Below are positions 16,577 to 24,734 of a DNA stretch of 64,000 bases, one piece after another. Origin of the DNA: Hyphomicrobiales bacterium (GTDB lineage Bacteria; Pseudomonadota; Alphaproteobacteria; Rhizobiales; Xanthobacteraceae); the NCBI GenBank assembly GCA_021730985.1, contig JAKFYI010000011.1, positions 59,076 to 123,075 of the forward strand. Direction: 5' to 3'. The notes under the pieces were generated by a model. The model searched no databases. It was not told the DNA's origin and saw nothing but the letters and a program-made list of their open reading frames with translations. Position 1 is the first letter of the stretch. Each line of letters opens with the position of its first letter. The translations under genes were made by a program, and so were the position numbers.

Positions 16577-17623
16577 TCAGAGCGGGGGCTTCACACCCAG
16601 CTTCTCAGCGGTCTTGCCGATACGCTGCCACGTTCCGCGTGGAACAGGAATGCCGGATTTCTCGCGCTCGGCGCGGATCGCGTCGCCGCGCTCGCCGGGC
16701 AGCATGATCCTGTCAACGCCGTCGGCGCGCGGCAGGCCCACGATGGCGCGGCCGAGCCGCTCGGCCTCGCGCTCGAAATCGGCCTTGTCGCCGAACGCAT
16801 CGAGATTGATCGCGACCAGCGAGCCGTTCAGGAACGGGTTGTTCTCGATCGAACCATCCTCCAGGTCCGGAGCGATGCGCGGATTGGACAGCAGCAGGCT
16901 GGACAGGCATTCGATCATGAACGACAGCCCCGCACCCTTGGCGCCGCCGAGCGGCAGCACCGTCTCGACCGCCTTCGGGTCGGTGGTGTCGTGGCCGTCC
17001 TTGTCGAGGCCCCAGCCGAGCGGGATTTTCTCGCCGCGATCCGCCGCCCCCATGATCTTGCCGTTGGCGACGACGCCGGTCGAGAAATCGATCAGGTAGG
17101 GACGCCCGTTGGCGCGCGGCACTGCGAACGCGATCGGGTTTGACGAAACCGCGCCGACCCGCGTGCCGGGATACGCCATCATCGGGCCCGACGCGCTCAT
17201 GGCGATGCCGCCGAAGCCTTGCTCCGCCGCCTGCACCGCGAAATAGCCGATCGCGCCGGTGTGCGTGGTATTGCGGGCCGCGCACCAGCCGATGCCGGCC
17301 GTGCGCGCGCAATCGATTGCCTCGTTCATCGCCCGCGTCATGCCGACCGCCGCCGGCGCGCGGTCGGTCTCCAGCACCACCGCTGCGCCCATCTTGCGCT
17401 CGACGCGGATGTTCGGCGCCGGATTGATCGACTTGGAATTGATCAGGTCGATATAGCGCGGGATGCGGATGATGCCATGTGAATCGGTGCCGCGCAGGTT
17501 GGCCCAGACCAGCATCTTGGCCCATTCGCCGGCGTGCTCGGGCGTAAGCCCCGCAGCGACGAAGATCGCGGTGGTGAAGGAATGCAGGTCTGCGGGAGAG
17601 ATGCGGAGGGAGTCGGAGGTCAT
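16577..17623 (-). CDS. malate/L-lactate/ureidoglycolate dehydrogenase family (Ldh_2) oxidoreductase
   Basis: 348 residues from ATG at 17623 (MTSDSLRISPADL). The 32 preceding residues in the track come from a palindromic repeat. Ldh_2 family marks are GTDSHGIIRIPRYIDLI near the N-terminus, THTGAIGYFAVQAAEQG (His in the active site), YPGTRVGAVSSNPIAFAVP and the C-terminal LPGERGDAIRAER. These enzymes reduce or oxidise 2-oxo/2-hydroxy acids with NAD(P). A second Ldh_2 member lies beside suyAB at 24735; the two are clearly diverged. Confidence 0.88.
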   Translation of the reverse strand: MTSDSLRISPADLHSFTTAIFVAAGLTPEHAGEWAKMLVWANLRGTDSHGIIRIPRYIDLINSKSINPAPNIRVERKMGAAVVLETDRAPAAVGMTRAMNEAIDCARTAGIGWCAARNTTHTGAIGYFAVQAAEQGFGGIAMSASGPMMAYPGTRVGAVSSNPIAFAVPRANGRPYLIDFSTGVVANGKIMGAADRGEKIPLGWGLDKDGHDTTDPKAVETVLPLGGAKGAGLSFMIECLSSLLLSNPRIAPDLEDGSIENNPFLNGSLVAINLDAFGDKADFEREAERLGRAIVGLPRADGVDRIMLPGERGDAIRAEREKSGIPVPRGTWQRIGKTAEKLGVKPPL

Positions 17624-17650
17624 TGCGGGCTTATACGAGGTCTCTCCTCT

Positions 17651-17771
17651 CGTGTCCCGGGCGACCCCGGCCTTGCCGAGGGAGACCGGGACCCCGGTTA
17701 CGTTCTTCCTTTGCGGCAAAGGAACCGGGGTCCCGGCTCGCGTTCGCTGCGCTCACTTGGCCGGGACACGC
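17651..17771. repeat. palindromic intergenic repeat, family B
   Basis: GACCGGGACCCCGGTTACG pairs with AACCGGGGTCCCGGC; outer arms CGTGTCCCGGGCGACC and GGCCGGGACACGCG. It lies between the deacetylase and dehydrogenase genes on the minus strand. Confidence 0.85.
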
Positions 17772-17796
17772 GTTGAACGAGCCTCCAAGCAACTCA

Positions 17797-18681
17797 CTAC
17801 TTCTGTGCCGCCGCCTTCTTGTACCAATCGAGGATCTGCACGCCGTTCCAGTGCAGCACGCCGTCGAACCGGTTCACGTAGTCGTAGATCGCCTCAAGAT
17901 ACTTGATCCGGTGCGGCTGGCCGCTGATGTAGGGATGGATCGCAACCGCCATGATCTTGGCGCGGTCCTTTCCTTCGGCGTAGAGCCGGTCGAACTGGTC
18001 GATCGCGCGCTTGAGCAGATAGTCGCTCTCGTGGTGCTGCACGATCATCATCGGGATGTCGTTGAGCTCCACGGTGTAGGGGATCGTCACCAGCGGGCCG
18101 TTGTCGGTCTTGATCGTGGTCGGCTCGTCGTCATAGACCCAGTCGCCGATGTACTGCACGCCGGCCTTCGCCAGGTTTTCCGGTGTCTCCAGCGTCTGCG
18201 TCAGGCCGGGCCCGAGCCAGCCGACCGGCCGCGTGCCGGTGAACTTCTCGATCACGTTCATCGAGCGCTCGATCATCGCAAGCTGGTCGGTCTCCTTGTG
18301 GATCGGCTGCTGGTCGTAGGCATGGCCCATGAACTCCCAGCCGTCCTTCTTGGCCTGCTCGGCGACGCGCGGGTAGTCCTCGCAGATGCGCGCGTTGGCG
18401 GCGAGCGTCGGCTTGATGCCGAGCCGCGCGAACAACTCGTAGAAGCGCCAGGCGCCGACCCGCATGCCGTACTCGTGCCAGCTCCAGTTCGGCACGTCCG
18501 GCAGGAGAACCTGCCCGGTCGGCGCCGGTATCACCTGCCGCGCCATCGGCCGGCCGATGTCCCAGACCTCGTAGTTGACGATGGTCCAGAACACGATGCG
18601 CGCGTTGTTCGGCAGCTTCAGCGGCGGACGATCGACGATCGCGGAATATTCGATGCGCTGACTGGGAATCATGGGAGCCAC
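17797..18681 (-). CDS. polysaccharide deacetylase family protein (PuuE-like subgroup)
   Basis: 294 residues with an NodB-type barrel of the allantoinase PuuE group: RIVFWTIVNYEVWDIGRPMARQ, WHEYGMRVGAWRF, GWEFMGHAYDQQP, TGTRPVGWLGPGLTQT, and IHPYISGQPHRIKY near the C-terminus. The HxxxH zinc pair of chitin-type deacetylases is changed to HxxxQ, so the metal chemistry is not standard. A close paralogue is at 36113. PuuE hydrolyses allantoin; the different active site means another cyclic amide or ester is possible. It follows LysE and TSUP exporter genes on the same strand. Confidence 0.85.
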   Translation of the reverse strand: MAPMIPSQRIEYSAIVDRPPLKLPNNARIVFWTIVNYEVWDIGRPMARQVIPAPTGQVLLPDVPNWSWHEYGMRVGAWRFYELFARLGIKPTLAANARICEDYPRVAEQAKKDGWEFMGHAYDQQPIHKETDQLAMIERSMNVIEKFTGTRPVGWLGPGLTQTLETPENLAKAGVQYIGDWVYDDEPTTIKTDNGPLVTIPYTVELNDIPMMIVQHHESDYLLKRAIDQFDRLYAEGKDRAKIMAVAIHPYISGQPHRIKYLEAIYDYVNRFDGVLHWNGVQILDWYKKAAAQK

Positions 18682-18744
18682 GGCATAATCCTCGCTCGAT
18701 TCAAGTTGCGCGCAGGGTCGCTTATTCCGCCGCGCGCTTCAACC

Positions 18745-19356
18745 TCATCGCACGCGCGTCAAAGCGAGCCAGGCGCCACCACCGATCAGGCAAAGCCCGC
18801 CGAGGCGTGAAACCAGCCGCACGCGATGGCGCGACATCATCGTGCGCGCGCGTCCCGCCAACACCGCATAGGCGCCATCGGAAATCGCCGCGGTTGCCAT
18901 CGCGGTCAGGCCGAGCAGCACGACCTGCCAGACATAGTCGGTGGCTGGATCGACGAATTGCGGGATGAACGCGCCGAACCACAGCAGCGCCTTCGGATTG
19001 CCCATCAGCACCAGGAAGCCCTGCATGACAAACCCGCCGCGCGGAGGCGGTGCGCTCGCCGCGTCGAGCGAGCCGGACGAGCGCAACAGCTTCCAGCCGA
19101 GCCAGACCAGATAGGCCGCGCCGGCAAAGCGCAGCCAGTCGAACCACACGCCCATGGTGGCGATGATCGAGGACAGACCGACGATCAGCACCAGCATCAT
19201 CAGGCCGAGGCCGATCTGCGTGCCGACGACGTTGAGCAGGCCCGCGCGTGTGCCGTGCGCCAGGCTGTTGGCCGCGATCAGCGTCACCGTAGGTCCGGGG
19301 ATGATGGTGATGACAAAGCAGGCCAGCACATAGGTGAGATAAAGTTCGACCGACAT
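18745..19356 (-). CDS. LysE/RhtB family exporter
   Basis: 203 residues, about six membrane segments. The family opening is LTYVLACFVITIIPGPTVTLIAANSLAHGTRAGLLNVVGTQIGLG, with the PGPxxxxxxxxxxxxGxxxG pattern of RhtB transporters, followed by GAAYLVWLGWKLLR and FLVLMGNPKALLWFGAFIPQF. The family exports amino acids or derivatives across the inner membrane. It lies 11 nt after the TauE/SafE gene and is probably in the same transcript. Confidence 0.93.
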   Translation of the reverse strand: MSVELYLTYVLACFVITIIPGPTVTLIAANSLAHGTRAGLLNVVGTQIGLGLMMLVLIVGLSSIIATMGVWFDWLRFAGAAYLVWLGWKLLRSSGSLDAASAPPPRGGFVMQGFLVLMGNPKALLWFGAFIPQFVDPATDYVWQVVLLGLTAMATAAISDGAYAVLAGRARTMMSRHRVRLVSRLGGLCLIGGGAWLALTRVR

Positions 19357-19367
19357 CGTTCACCCCT

Positions 19368-20126
19368 CTAGACGCGGACCAGCAGCAACAGCCCCGACAC
19401 CACCAATAGCCCGGCAAACATCTGCTGGAAACGCCGCTCGTCCAGCTTGCCGTAGATCATCCAGCCGGCCCAGCCGCCGAGCGCGATCGCGGGAGCCGCA
19501 GCCAAGAACAGCACGACGCCGACGCGATCCAGTGCGACGATGCCGATCAGGAGCAAGGCTGCGATGTGGGCGACCAGAATGAACGGCTGATAGATGCCGC
19601 GCGCCACATCCTTCGGCCAGCCGCGAAGCTGGGTCCAGATTGCCGGCGCAAGTCCCGACAGCCCGGCCAGCCCGCCCATCACTCCGCCGAGAAAGCCGAT
19701 GCCGGCGTCGGCCGCTTTGCCGCCGCCGGATACGTGCGGCAACCGGGGCGCGAACATCGCGTACAGGCCGTAGACAACGAGAAACACCGCCACGCCGAGC
19801 CGCATCGCGCTCTGGTCGGTCTTCACCACCAGCCATACGCCGATCGGCACGCCGGCCAATCCCGCAATCAGGAATGGCGCGAGCCGCGGCCAGTCCATCG
19901 CGCGGCGCATCTTGAACACCAGGCTCGACTGGATGATCAGCCCGCCCGACACCACCAGCATGGCGGCGTGCAGCGGCGAGATCGCGTGCAGCCAGATCGA
20001 GGTGGCCACCACCCCGTAGGCGAAGCCCGCAGCGCCGGTCGCCATGCCGCCGAGGAAGCCCCCCAGCCAGACGATCGTCAGGGTTTTCAGGGTGAGGACT
20101 GCGGCAAGGGCGGGGTCGGAGAACAT
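19368..20126 (-). CDS. sulfite exporter TauE/SafE (TSUP) family membrane protein
   Basis: 252 residues with about eight hydrophobic segments. Two related halves each carry the family glycine-rich pattern: GGFLGGMATGAAGFAYGVVA and GFLGGVMGGLAGLSGLAPAIW. TSUP proteins export sulfite or other organosulfur anions in several sulfonate-degrading bacteria. This fits the suyAB-like genes less than 3 kb away at 22952, although the two are not in one operon. The LysE gene follows immediately. Confidence 0.9.
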   Translation of the reverse strand: MFSDPALAAVLTLKTLTIVWLGGFLGGMATGAAGFAYGVVATSIWLHAISPLHAAMLVVSGGLIIQSSLVFKMRRAMDWPRLAPFLIAGLAGVPIGVWLVVKTDQSAMRLGVAVFLVVYGLYAMFAPRLPHVSGGGKAADAGIGFLGGVMGGLAGLSGLAPAIWTQLRGWPKDVARGIYQPFILVAHIAALLLIGIVALDRVGVVLFLAAAPAIALGGWAGWMIYGKLDERRFQQMFAGLLVVSGLLLLVRV

Positions 20127-20173
20127 TTCGTCTTTCTAGCTCATTCCAAGGACGGGCGGCGGCCCATCGACGC

Positions 20174-20299
20174 CGTCATGCCCGCCCTTGTGCCGGGCAT
20201 CCACGTCTTGCTTTGATGCCGCGAAACAAGACGTGGATGGCCGGGACATAGGCGAGCGAAGCGACGCCGTCCTTCGGACGGCTATGCCCGGCCATGACG
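20174..20299. repeat. palindromic intergenic repeat, family D
   Basis: GCCGGGCATCCACGTCTTG pairs with CAAGACGTGGATGGCCGGG, followed by the hairpin GCCGTCCTTCGGACGGC and an ATGCCCGGCCATGAC end. Other copies are at 47621 and 61518, with a partial one in 36010-36072. Confidence 0.85.
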
Positions 20300-20310
20300 A
20301 CGGAGAGAAC

Positions 20311-21150
20311 ATGCCCAATCCAGAGGCCGCCAAGTCCATCAGTGAAGCCCTCAGCGCCCGCTTTGGCGAGGACCTCCCCGTCGATGAAAGCCTCCCTGGC
20401 CTCGGCGAGCTCGCCCGCATGGCGAGCCGCAAGGTGCAGCGCCGCTATCTCGACAAACCGGTCGATCCGGCGCTGCTGCGGCTCTTGTGCGCCTGCGCGC
20501 TGTCGGCGCCGAGCAAGAGCGACCTGCAGCAGGCCGACATCGTCATCGTCGAAAGGCCGGAACAGGCGGCGATTGCCGATCTCATCCCGGACCAGCCGTT
20601 CATCCGCACCGCGCCGGCATTTCTTGTGTTTCTCGCGAGCGGCAGGAGGCTTCCCGAAATCGCGCGGATGCGCGGCAAGCCGTTCCCGAACGACCATCTC
20701 GACCAGTTCTTCAACGCCGCGATCGATTCCGGTATCGTGCTGGCAACGTTCCTTGCTGCCGCCGACGCTGTCGGGCTCGGCACCTGCCCGATCAGCGTGA
20801 TCCGCGATCATTCGCAGCGAGTGAGTGACATGCTGAAGCTGCCGCAGCGCGTGATTCCGGTGGCCGGACTATGCGCCGGCTGGCCGTCGGAGAAGGGACA
20901 CATCAGCCCGCGGCTCGGGCTCTCCAGCACGCTGCACCACGAAGCATATGACGAAGGTAATCTCGCCGAGCGCATCGACGCCTACGACAAGCGCCGCGCC
21001 GCGATCCATCCCTACAAGCCGCGCGATCCGGCGCGCTGGGGCGACGTGCCGTTCTACGGCTGGTCGGAGGACAAGGCGCGGCAATATGGCGTGCCGCAGC
21101 GGCCGGACTTCGGCGCCTTCGTGCGGAAGAAGGGATTTGGGTTGGAATAA
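20311..21150 (+). CDS. nitroreductase family protein
   Basis: 279 residues from ATG at 20311 (MPNPEAAKSI), with GGAGAG nearby; the track start lies in a palindromic repeat. FMN-site features are ASRKVQRRYLDKPVDPALLRLL, a typical RxSxRxF-like start, then APSKSDLQQADIVIVE and the C-terminal catalytic block AADAVGLGTCPISVIRD. An approximately 35-residue N-terminal extension and a C-terminal tail YKPRDPARWGDVPFYGWSEDK exceed the minimal fold. The enzyme likely reduces nitro, quinone or enone groups with NAD(P)H. The acceptor is unknown. Confidence 0.88.
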   Translation: MPNPEAAKSISEALSARFGEDLPVDESLPGLGELARMASRKVQRRYLDKPVDPALLRLLCACALSAPSKSDLQQADIVIVERPEQAAIADLIPDQPFIRTAPAFLVFLASGRRLPEIARMRGKPFPNDHLDQFFNAAIDSGIVLATFLAAADAVGLGTCPISVIRDHSQRVSDMLKLPQRVIPVAGLCAGWPSEKGHISPRLGLSSTLHHEAYDEGNLAERIDAYDKRRAAIHPYKPRDPARWGDVPFYGWSEDKARQYGVPQRPDFGAFVRKKGFGLE

Positions 21151-21156
21151 GACTCT

Positions 21157-21267
21157 CGTGTCCCGGACGAGCGAGCGCTGGCGAGCGACGATCCGGGACC
21201 CAGCTTGCTTGAGAAGGAAAAAGAAAACCGGGGTCCCGGGTCTCGCTTCGCTCGCCCGGGACACGAG
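21157..21267. repeat. palindromic intergenic repeat, family B
   Basis: CGTGTCCCGGACGAGCGAGCG and CTCGCCCGGGACACGAG outer arms surround GGGACCCAGCTTG and AACCGGGGTCCCGGG. It separates the convergent nitroreductase and methyltransferase genes. Confidence 0.8.
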
Positions 21268-21305
21268 ACCATCATTCCTCGCGTACTTCTGATCGCGCCA
21301 ACCCG

Positions 21306-21932
21306 CTAAATCTTCCGCAGCACCACGTCATACAGCCCGTCCACCTCGAATGCGAAGAAGTGGAACGGCCAGCGCATCTCGACGGCGAAGTCCACCACGG
21401 CGCGGTGCACGCCATAGCGGCCGAGGCCCGGATCGATGTGGGCGAAGTCGTTGAACGCCAGAAACCCGCCCGGACGGATTTTCGGCGCGGATGCCTTGGC
21501 GTCGCGCAATGCCCCCTCGTAAGAGTGATCGGCATCGACGTAAATCCAATCGAAATAATCGTCGGGAAATGTCGCGATCACTTCGTTGGTGAGACCGGTA
21601 TGGCGCTTGACCGCCGGGCCATCGAGTGCCGCATCATCGAACAGCGAATAGTCCCGGTCGATCAGGTGCAGCACGCGCGGCTGGCAGCGCTGCAAAATCT
21701 CGCGCGCGAAGTCGCCTTTGTAGGTACCGAGTTCAGCCACCACGCCACCGCGCGGCATTTCGTCGAGCATATGAAGCCTGGAGGCGCAGAACCGGCAATC
21801 GCGCACCAGTTCGGGCGGAAGCTGCTTCGACGTCTTCTGAGTCTCGAACGCGCGCAGCCCATGGTAGATCGTACGCAGCGGACGCAAAACACCGGCACGC
21901 GATGCCAGGCTCTTGATCGCGTCCTTCACCAC
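21306..21932 (-). CDS. class I SAM-dependent methyltransferase (Methyltransf_24 type)
   Basis: 208 residues. The SAM-binding motif I is GGVVAELGTYKGDFAREI (about residue 65), followed by LHLIDRDYSLFD (motif II acid) and DWIYVDADHSYEGALRDAKAS with FLAFNDFAHID, which are typical of the class that methylates sugars or small metabolites. There are four Cys in the first 60 residues. It is 9 nt downstream of the NHL-propeller gene on the same strand. The substrate is unknown. Confidence 0.85.
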   Translation of the reverse strand: MVKDAIKSLASRAGVLRPLRTIYHGLRAFETQKTSKQLPPELVRDCRFCASRLHMLDEMPRGGVVAELGTYKGDFAREILQRCQPRVLHLIDRDYSLFDDAALDGPAVKRHTGLTNEVIATFPDDYFDWIYVDADHSYEGALRDAKASAPKIRPGGFLAFNDFAHIDPGLGRYGVHRAVVDFAVEMRWPFHFFAFEVDGLYDVVLRKI

Positions 21933-21941
21933 GGCACCGGC

Positions 21942-22820
21942 TTATTTCCGTACATATTTCTGCACGCGCCAATTCAGCGTGTCGGCAACGAACACCTCAT
22001 CGCGCGCGCTGACCGCGATATAGTGCGCCTCTCCGTACCTGCCCAGCGTCTTGCCCTGCCCCGAGCCCTCGATCATCCCGAGCACCTTGCCGTTGAGGTC
22101 GAGCGTCATGATCTGTCCCGTGTGGCCGTGTGCCAGCCAAATCTGCTGGCCGGGCGTCATGAACAATCCGCACGGCGTGCCGGGCTGGCTCCACTCGCGG
22201 ATGTAGTTGCCGTCGGCGTCGAACACCTGGATGCGCGCATTGCTGCGGTCGGCAAGGTAGAGCAGTCCCTTGGCATCGAACACCAGCGAATGCGGGATGT
22301 CGAACTCACCCGGGCCCTTGCCGTTCTGGCCCCAGACCTTGAGGAAATTGCCGTCCTTGTCGAACTTGATGATGCAGCACGGTCCCTTTCCATGCCCTTG
22401 CAGCACATAGATGTCTCCAGCCGGCCCGACCACGGCCTCGCTCGGCTCGTTGAACAGCCGCAGATGACCGAAGTCGTGCATCGCACCAGCGCGCCCCCGG
22501 ACGCCCAGCACCATCTCCAGACGGCCCGACGGATTGAACTTGTAAGCGACGTGCGAGGCCACGTCGGTTGCCCAGATGTTGCCCACGGAATCGATCCGCA
22601 GGCCGTGCGGCCGGTCGAACAGGCCGTCGCCCCAGCCGCGCACGAAGTTGCCGTCCGGATCGAATTCCATCAGCGGCTTCGGACCGCGATGCAGCACGAA
22701 CAGATGGCCTTGCGGGTTGATCGCGATGCCTGACGTGCCGCCGAAATTCATCCCGGCCGGCAGCTTGAACGATTCCGGCACTGCAACGTAGTTGAGCGGT
22801 GGAGGTGCCATTTGCGCCAC
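21942..22820 (-). CDS. NHL-repeat six-bladed beta-propeller protein (peptidylglycine lyase-like)
   Basis: 292 residues from GTG at 22820. At least four NHL units can be read: GIAINPQGHLFVLHRGP, PHGLRIDSVGNIWATDVASH, PHSLVFDAKGLLYLADRSNARIQVFD and AHYIAVSARDEVFVADTLNWRVQKY. This architecture is annotated as peptidyl-alpha-hydroxyglycine lyase-like in bacteria. The chosen start gives no signal peptide. Upstream in the same frame the residues AVSLLTSSVAQ look like the end of one, behind a TAG codon, so the start is uncertain. See the finding at 22820-22859. Confidence 0.8.
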   Translation of the reverse strand: MAQMAPPPLNYVAVPESFKLPAGMNFGGTSGIAINPQGHLFVLHRGPKPLMEFDPDGNFVRGWGDGLFDRPHGLRIDSVGNIWATDVASHVAYKFNPSGRLEMVLGVRGRAGAMHDFGHLRLFNEPSEAVVGPAGDIYVLQGHGKGPCCIIKFDKDGNFLKVWGQNGKGPGEFDIPHSLVFDAKGLLYLADRSNARIQVFDADGNYIREWSQPGTPCGLFMTPGQQIWLAHGHTGQIMTLDLNGKVLGMIEGSGQGKTLGRYGEAHYIAVSARDEVFVADTLNWRVQKYVRK

Positions 22821-22951
22821 GCTGGAGGTGAGAAGGCTTACGGCCTATCGGCAAACCATAGGCTATTTCCGCGGCCCCGACAGTGGGCGGCTCGACTCTC
22901 TCCACGGCTCAGTCTTAGATAGACGCAGATTTTGAAGTTCCGGGGAGGATC

Positions 22952-23239
22952 ATGGCCGTTCCGCAATTGCTCGTTCATGACAACAAGGACACCGTCGGGG
23001 TGGTGGTGATCGAGGGCCTGAAAAAGGGCACCGACATGCTGTGCGTGGTCACCCACGACAACTCGTCATTCAAGCTCAAATCCAAGATGGACGTGCCGAT
23101 CGGGCACAAGGTGGCGCTGGTCGATATCAAGAAGGGCGACACGATCTGGAAGTACGGTCAGGACATCGGCATCGCCAAGGCCAAGATCGCCAAGGGCGAG
23201 CACGTTCATGTCCACAATGTGAAAACCAAGCGGTGGTGA
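22952..23239 (+). CDS. suyA: (2R)-sulfolactate sulfo-lyase alpha subunit-like SAF protein
   Basis: 95 residues; ATG follows GGGGAGGATC. It is a stand-alone SAF domain, the small subunit of UxaA-type dehydratases. The ending GEHVHVHNVKTKRW and the core DVPIGHKVALVDIKKGDTIWKYG match what I recall of SuyA of sulfolactate sulfo-lyase; altronate dehydratase carries SAF and catalytic domains on one chain. With SuyB it would split (2R)-3-sulfolactate to pyruvate and sulfite. The suyB-like gene follows after 148 bases filled by a palindromic repeat. The alternative is another UxaA-family sugar-acid dehydratase. Confidence 0.78.
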   Translation: MAVPQLLVHDNKDTVGVVVIEGLKKGTDMLCVVTHDNSSFKLKSKMDVPIGHKVALVDIKKGDTIWKYGQDIGIAKAKIAKGEHVHVHNVKTKRW

Positions 23240-23250
23240 GACGCGGTTCT

Positions 23251-23370
23251 CGTGTCCCGGGCGACCCCGGCCTTGAGCCGGGGGAGACCCGGGACCCAGC
23301 TTTCTTCAAATAACCGGGGTCCCGGTTCTGCGGCGCATCGCTTCGCGTTGCACCGCGCCCGGGACACGAG
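23251..23370. repeat. palindromic intergenic repeat, family B, inside the suyAB operon
   Basis: CGTGTCCCGGGCGACCCCGG and CCCGGGACACGAG outer arms surround GGGACCCAGCTTTC and AACCGGGGTCCCGG. It fills essentially the whole gap between the two subunit genes and would form a strong hairpin in the shared mRNA. Confidence 0.88.
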
Positions 23371-23387
23371 TGGAGAGGATGATCGTC

Positions 23388-24602
23388 ATGGCAAAGAAAT
23401 CGAAAAAGAATGGCAAATCCGTCGCGAAGAAAAACGGTAGCGTGACGTTCCAGGGCTGGCGGCGCGAGAACGGCCGCGTCGGCGTCCGCAACCACGTCAT
23501 CATCCTGCCGCTCGACGACCTGTCCAACGCGGCCTGCGAGGCGGTCGCCAACAACATCAAGGGCACGATGGCGCTGCCGCATGCCTACGGCCGCCTGCAG
23601 TTCGGCGAGGACCTCGATCTGCACTTCCGCACCCTGATCGGCACCGGCGCCAATCCGAACGTCGCTGCCGTCGTGGTGATCGGCATCGAGGACCAGTGGA
23701 CCAAGATCGTCACTGACGGCATCAAGAAGACCGGCAAGCCTGTGATCGGCTTCGGCATCGAAGGCCACGGCGATATCGCGACGATCGCGAAGGCCTCCTA
23801 CGCCGCGAAGGAATACCTGCAGTGGGCATCGGAGCTGCCGCGCGAGGCGTGCGACATCTCCGAGTTGTGGGTCTCGACCAAGTGCGGCGAGAGCGACACC
23901 ACCACCGGCCTCGCATCTTGTCCCACAGTCGGCAACATGTACGACAAGCTGATCCCGCGCGGCATCTACGGCGTGTTCGGCGAGACCTCGGAGATCACCG
24001 GCGGCGAGCATCTCGCCCGCGCGCGCGCGATCAACAAGAAGGTCGGCGACAAGTGGTACAAGGTCTGGAAATCCTACCAGGACGACGTCATCGAGGCGCA
24101 CAAGACCGACGACCTCTCCGACTCGCAGCCGACCAAGGGCAACATCGCGGGCGGCCTGACCACCATCGAGGAGAAGGCGCTCGGCAACCTCGAAAAGATC
24201 GGCCGCGAGTGCAAGTACATCGACGTGCTGGAGCCGGCCGAGGCGCCCCGCAAAGGCCCCGGCCTCTATTACATGGACACGTCGTCGGCCGCCGCCGAGT
24301 GCGTGACGCTGATGGCGGCGGGCGGCTACGCGGTGCACACCTTCCCGACCGGCCAAGGCAACGTGATCGGCAACCCAATCGTGCCGGTCATCAAGATCAG
24401 CGGCAATCCTAAAACCATCCGGACCATGGGCGAGCACGTCGATGTCGACGTGTCGGGCATCCTGCGCCGCGAGATGACGATTCCCGACGCGGGCGATGCG
24501 CTGATCGACATGATCGTTCGCACGGCGAACGGGCGGCTCACCGCGGCGGAGGCGCTCGGGCATCGCGAGTATGTGATGACGAAGCTGTACCGGAGTGCGT
24601 GA
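23388..24602 (+). CDS. suyB: (2R)-sulfolactate sulfo-lyase beta subunit-like (UxaA family)
   Basis: 404 residues from ATG at 23388 ([10 protein letters not shown]), with GAGAGG nine bases upstream. The N-terminal 18 residues are a lysine-rich extension. The UxaA/GarD catalytic domain starts [25 protein letters not shown]. It contains [21 protein letters not shown], with cysteine candidates for an Fe-S or metal site, then [18 protein letters not shown] and [17 protein letters not shown]. As recalled, these blocks are characteristic of SuyB. The reaction would be sulfolactate to pyruvate plus sulfite. A comC-like gene follows, which strengthens the call. Confidence 0.8.
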   Translation: MAKKSKKNGKSVAKKNGSVTFQGWRRENGRVGVRNHVIILPLDDLSNAACEAVANNIKGTMALPHAYGRLQFGEDLDLHFRTLIGTGANPNVAAVVVIGIEDQWTKIVTDGIKKTGKPVIGFGIEGHGDIATIAKASYAAKEYLQWASELPREACDISELWVSTKCGESDTTTGLASCPTVGNMYDKLIPRGIYGVFGETSEITGGEHLARARAINKKVGDKWYKVWKSYQDDVIEAHKTDDLSDSQPTKGNIAGGLTTIEEKALGNLEKIGRECKYIDVLEPAEAPRKGPGLYYMDTSSAAAECVTLMAAGGYAVHTFPTGQGNVIGNPIVPVIKISGNPKTIRTMGEHVDVDVSGILRREMTIPDAGDALIDMIVRTANGRLTAAEALGHREYVMTKLYRSA

Positions 24603-24625
24603 CACAAGCCTTTCGATACACTTGG

Positions 24626-24723
24626 TTGTCATCGCCCGCGAAAGCGGGCGATCCAGTAGCCAACGGCTTCGAAATATGCGCAGGTTTTGCGATTACTGGA
24701 TGCCCGCTTTCGCGGGCATGACA
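24626..24723. repeat. palindromic intergenic repeat, family A
   Basis: GTCATCGCCCGCGAAAGCGGGCGATCCAGTAGCC faces TTACTGGATGCCCGCTTTCGCGGGCATGACA. It lies between the suyB-like and comC-like genes, ending 11 bases before the latter. Confidence 0.9.
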
Positions 24724-24734
24724 GCAGAACAAGC

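Noticed and set aside
22952-24602. Altronate or galactarate dehydratase
   Set aside because: These are usually single-chain or differ in the blocks seen here; the split SAF subunit and the [18 protein letters not shown] block fit SuyAB better. Not fully excluded.
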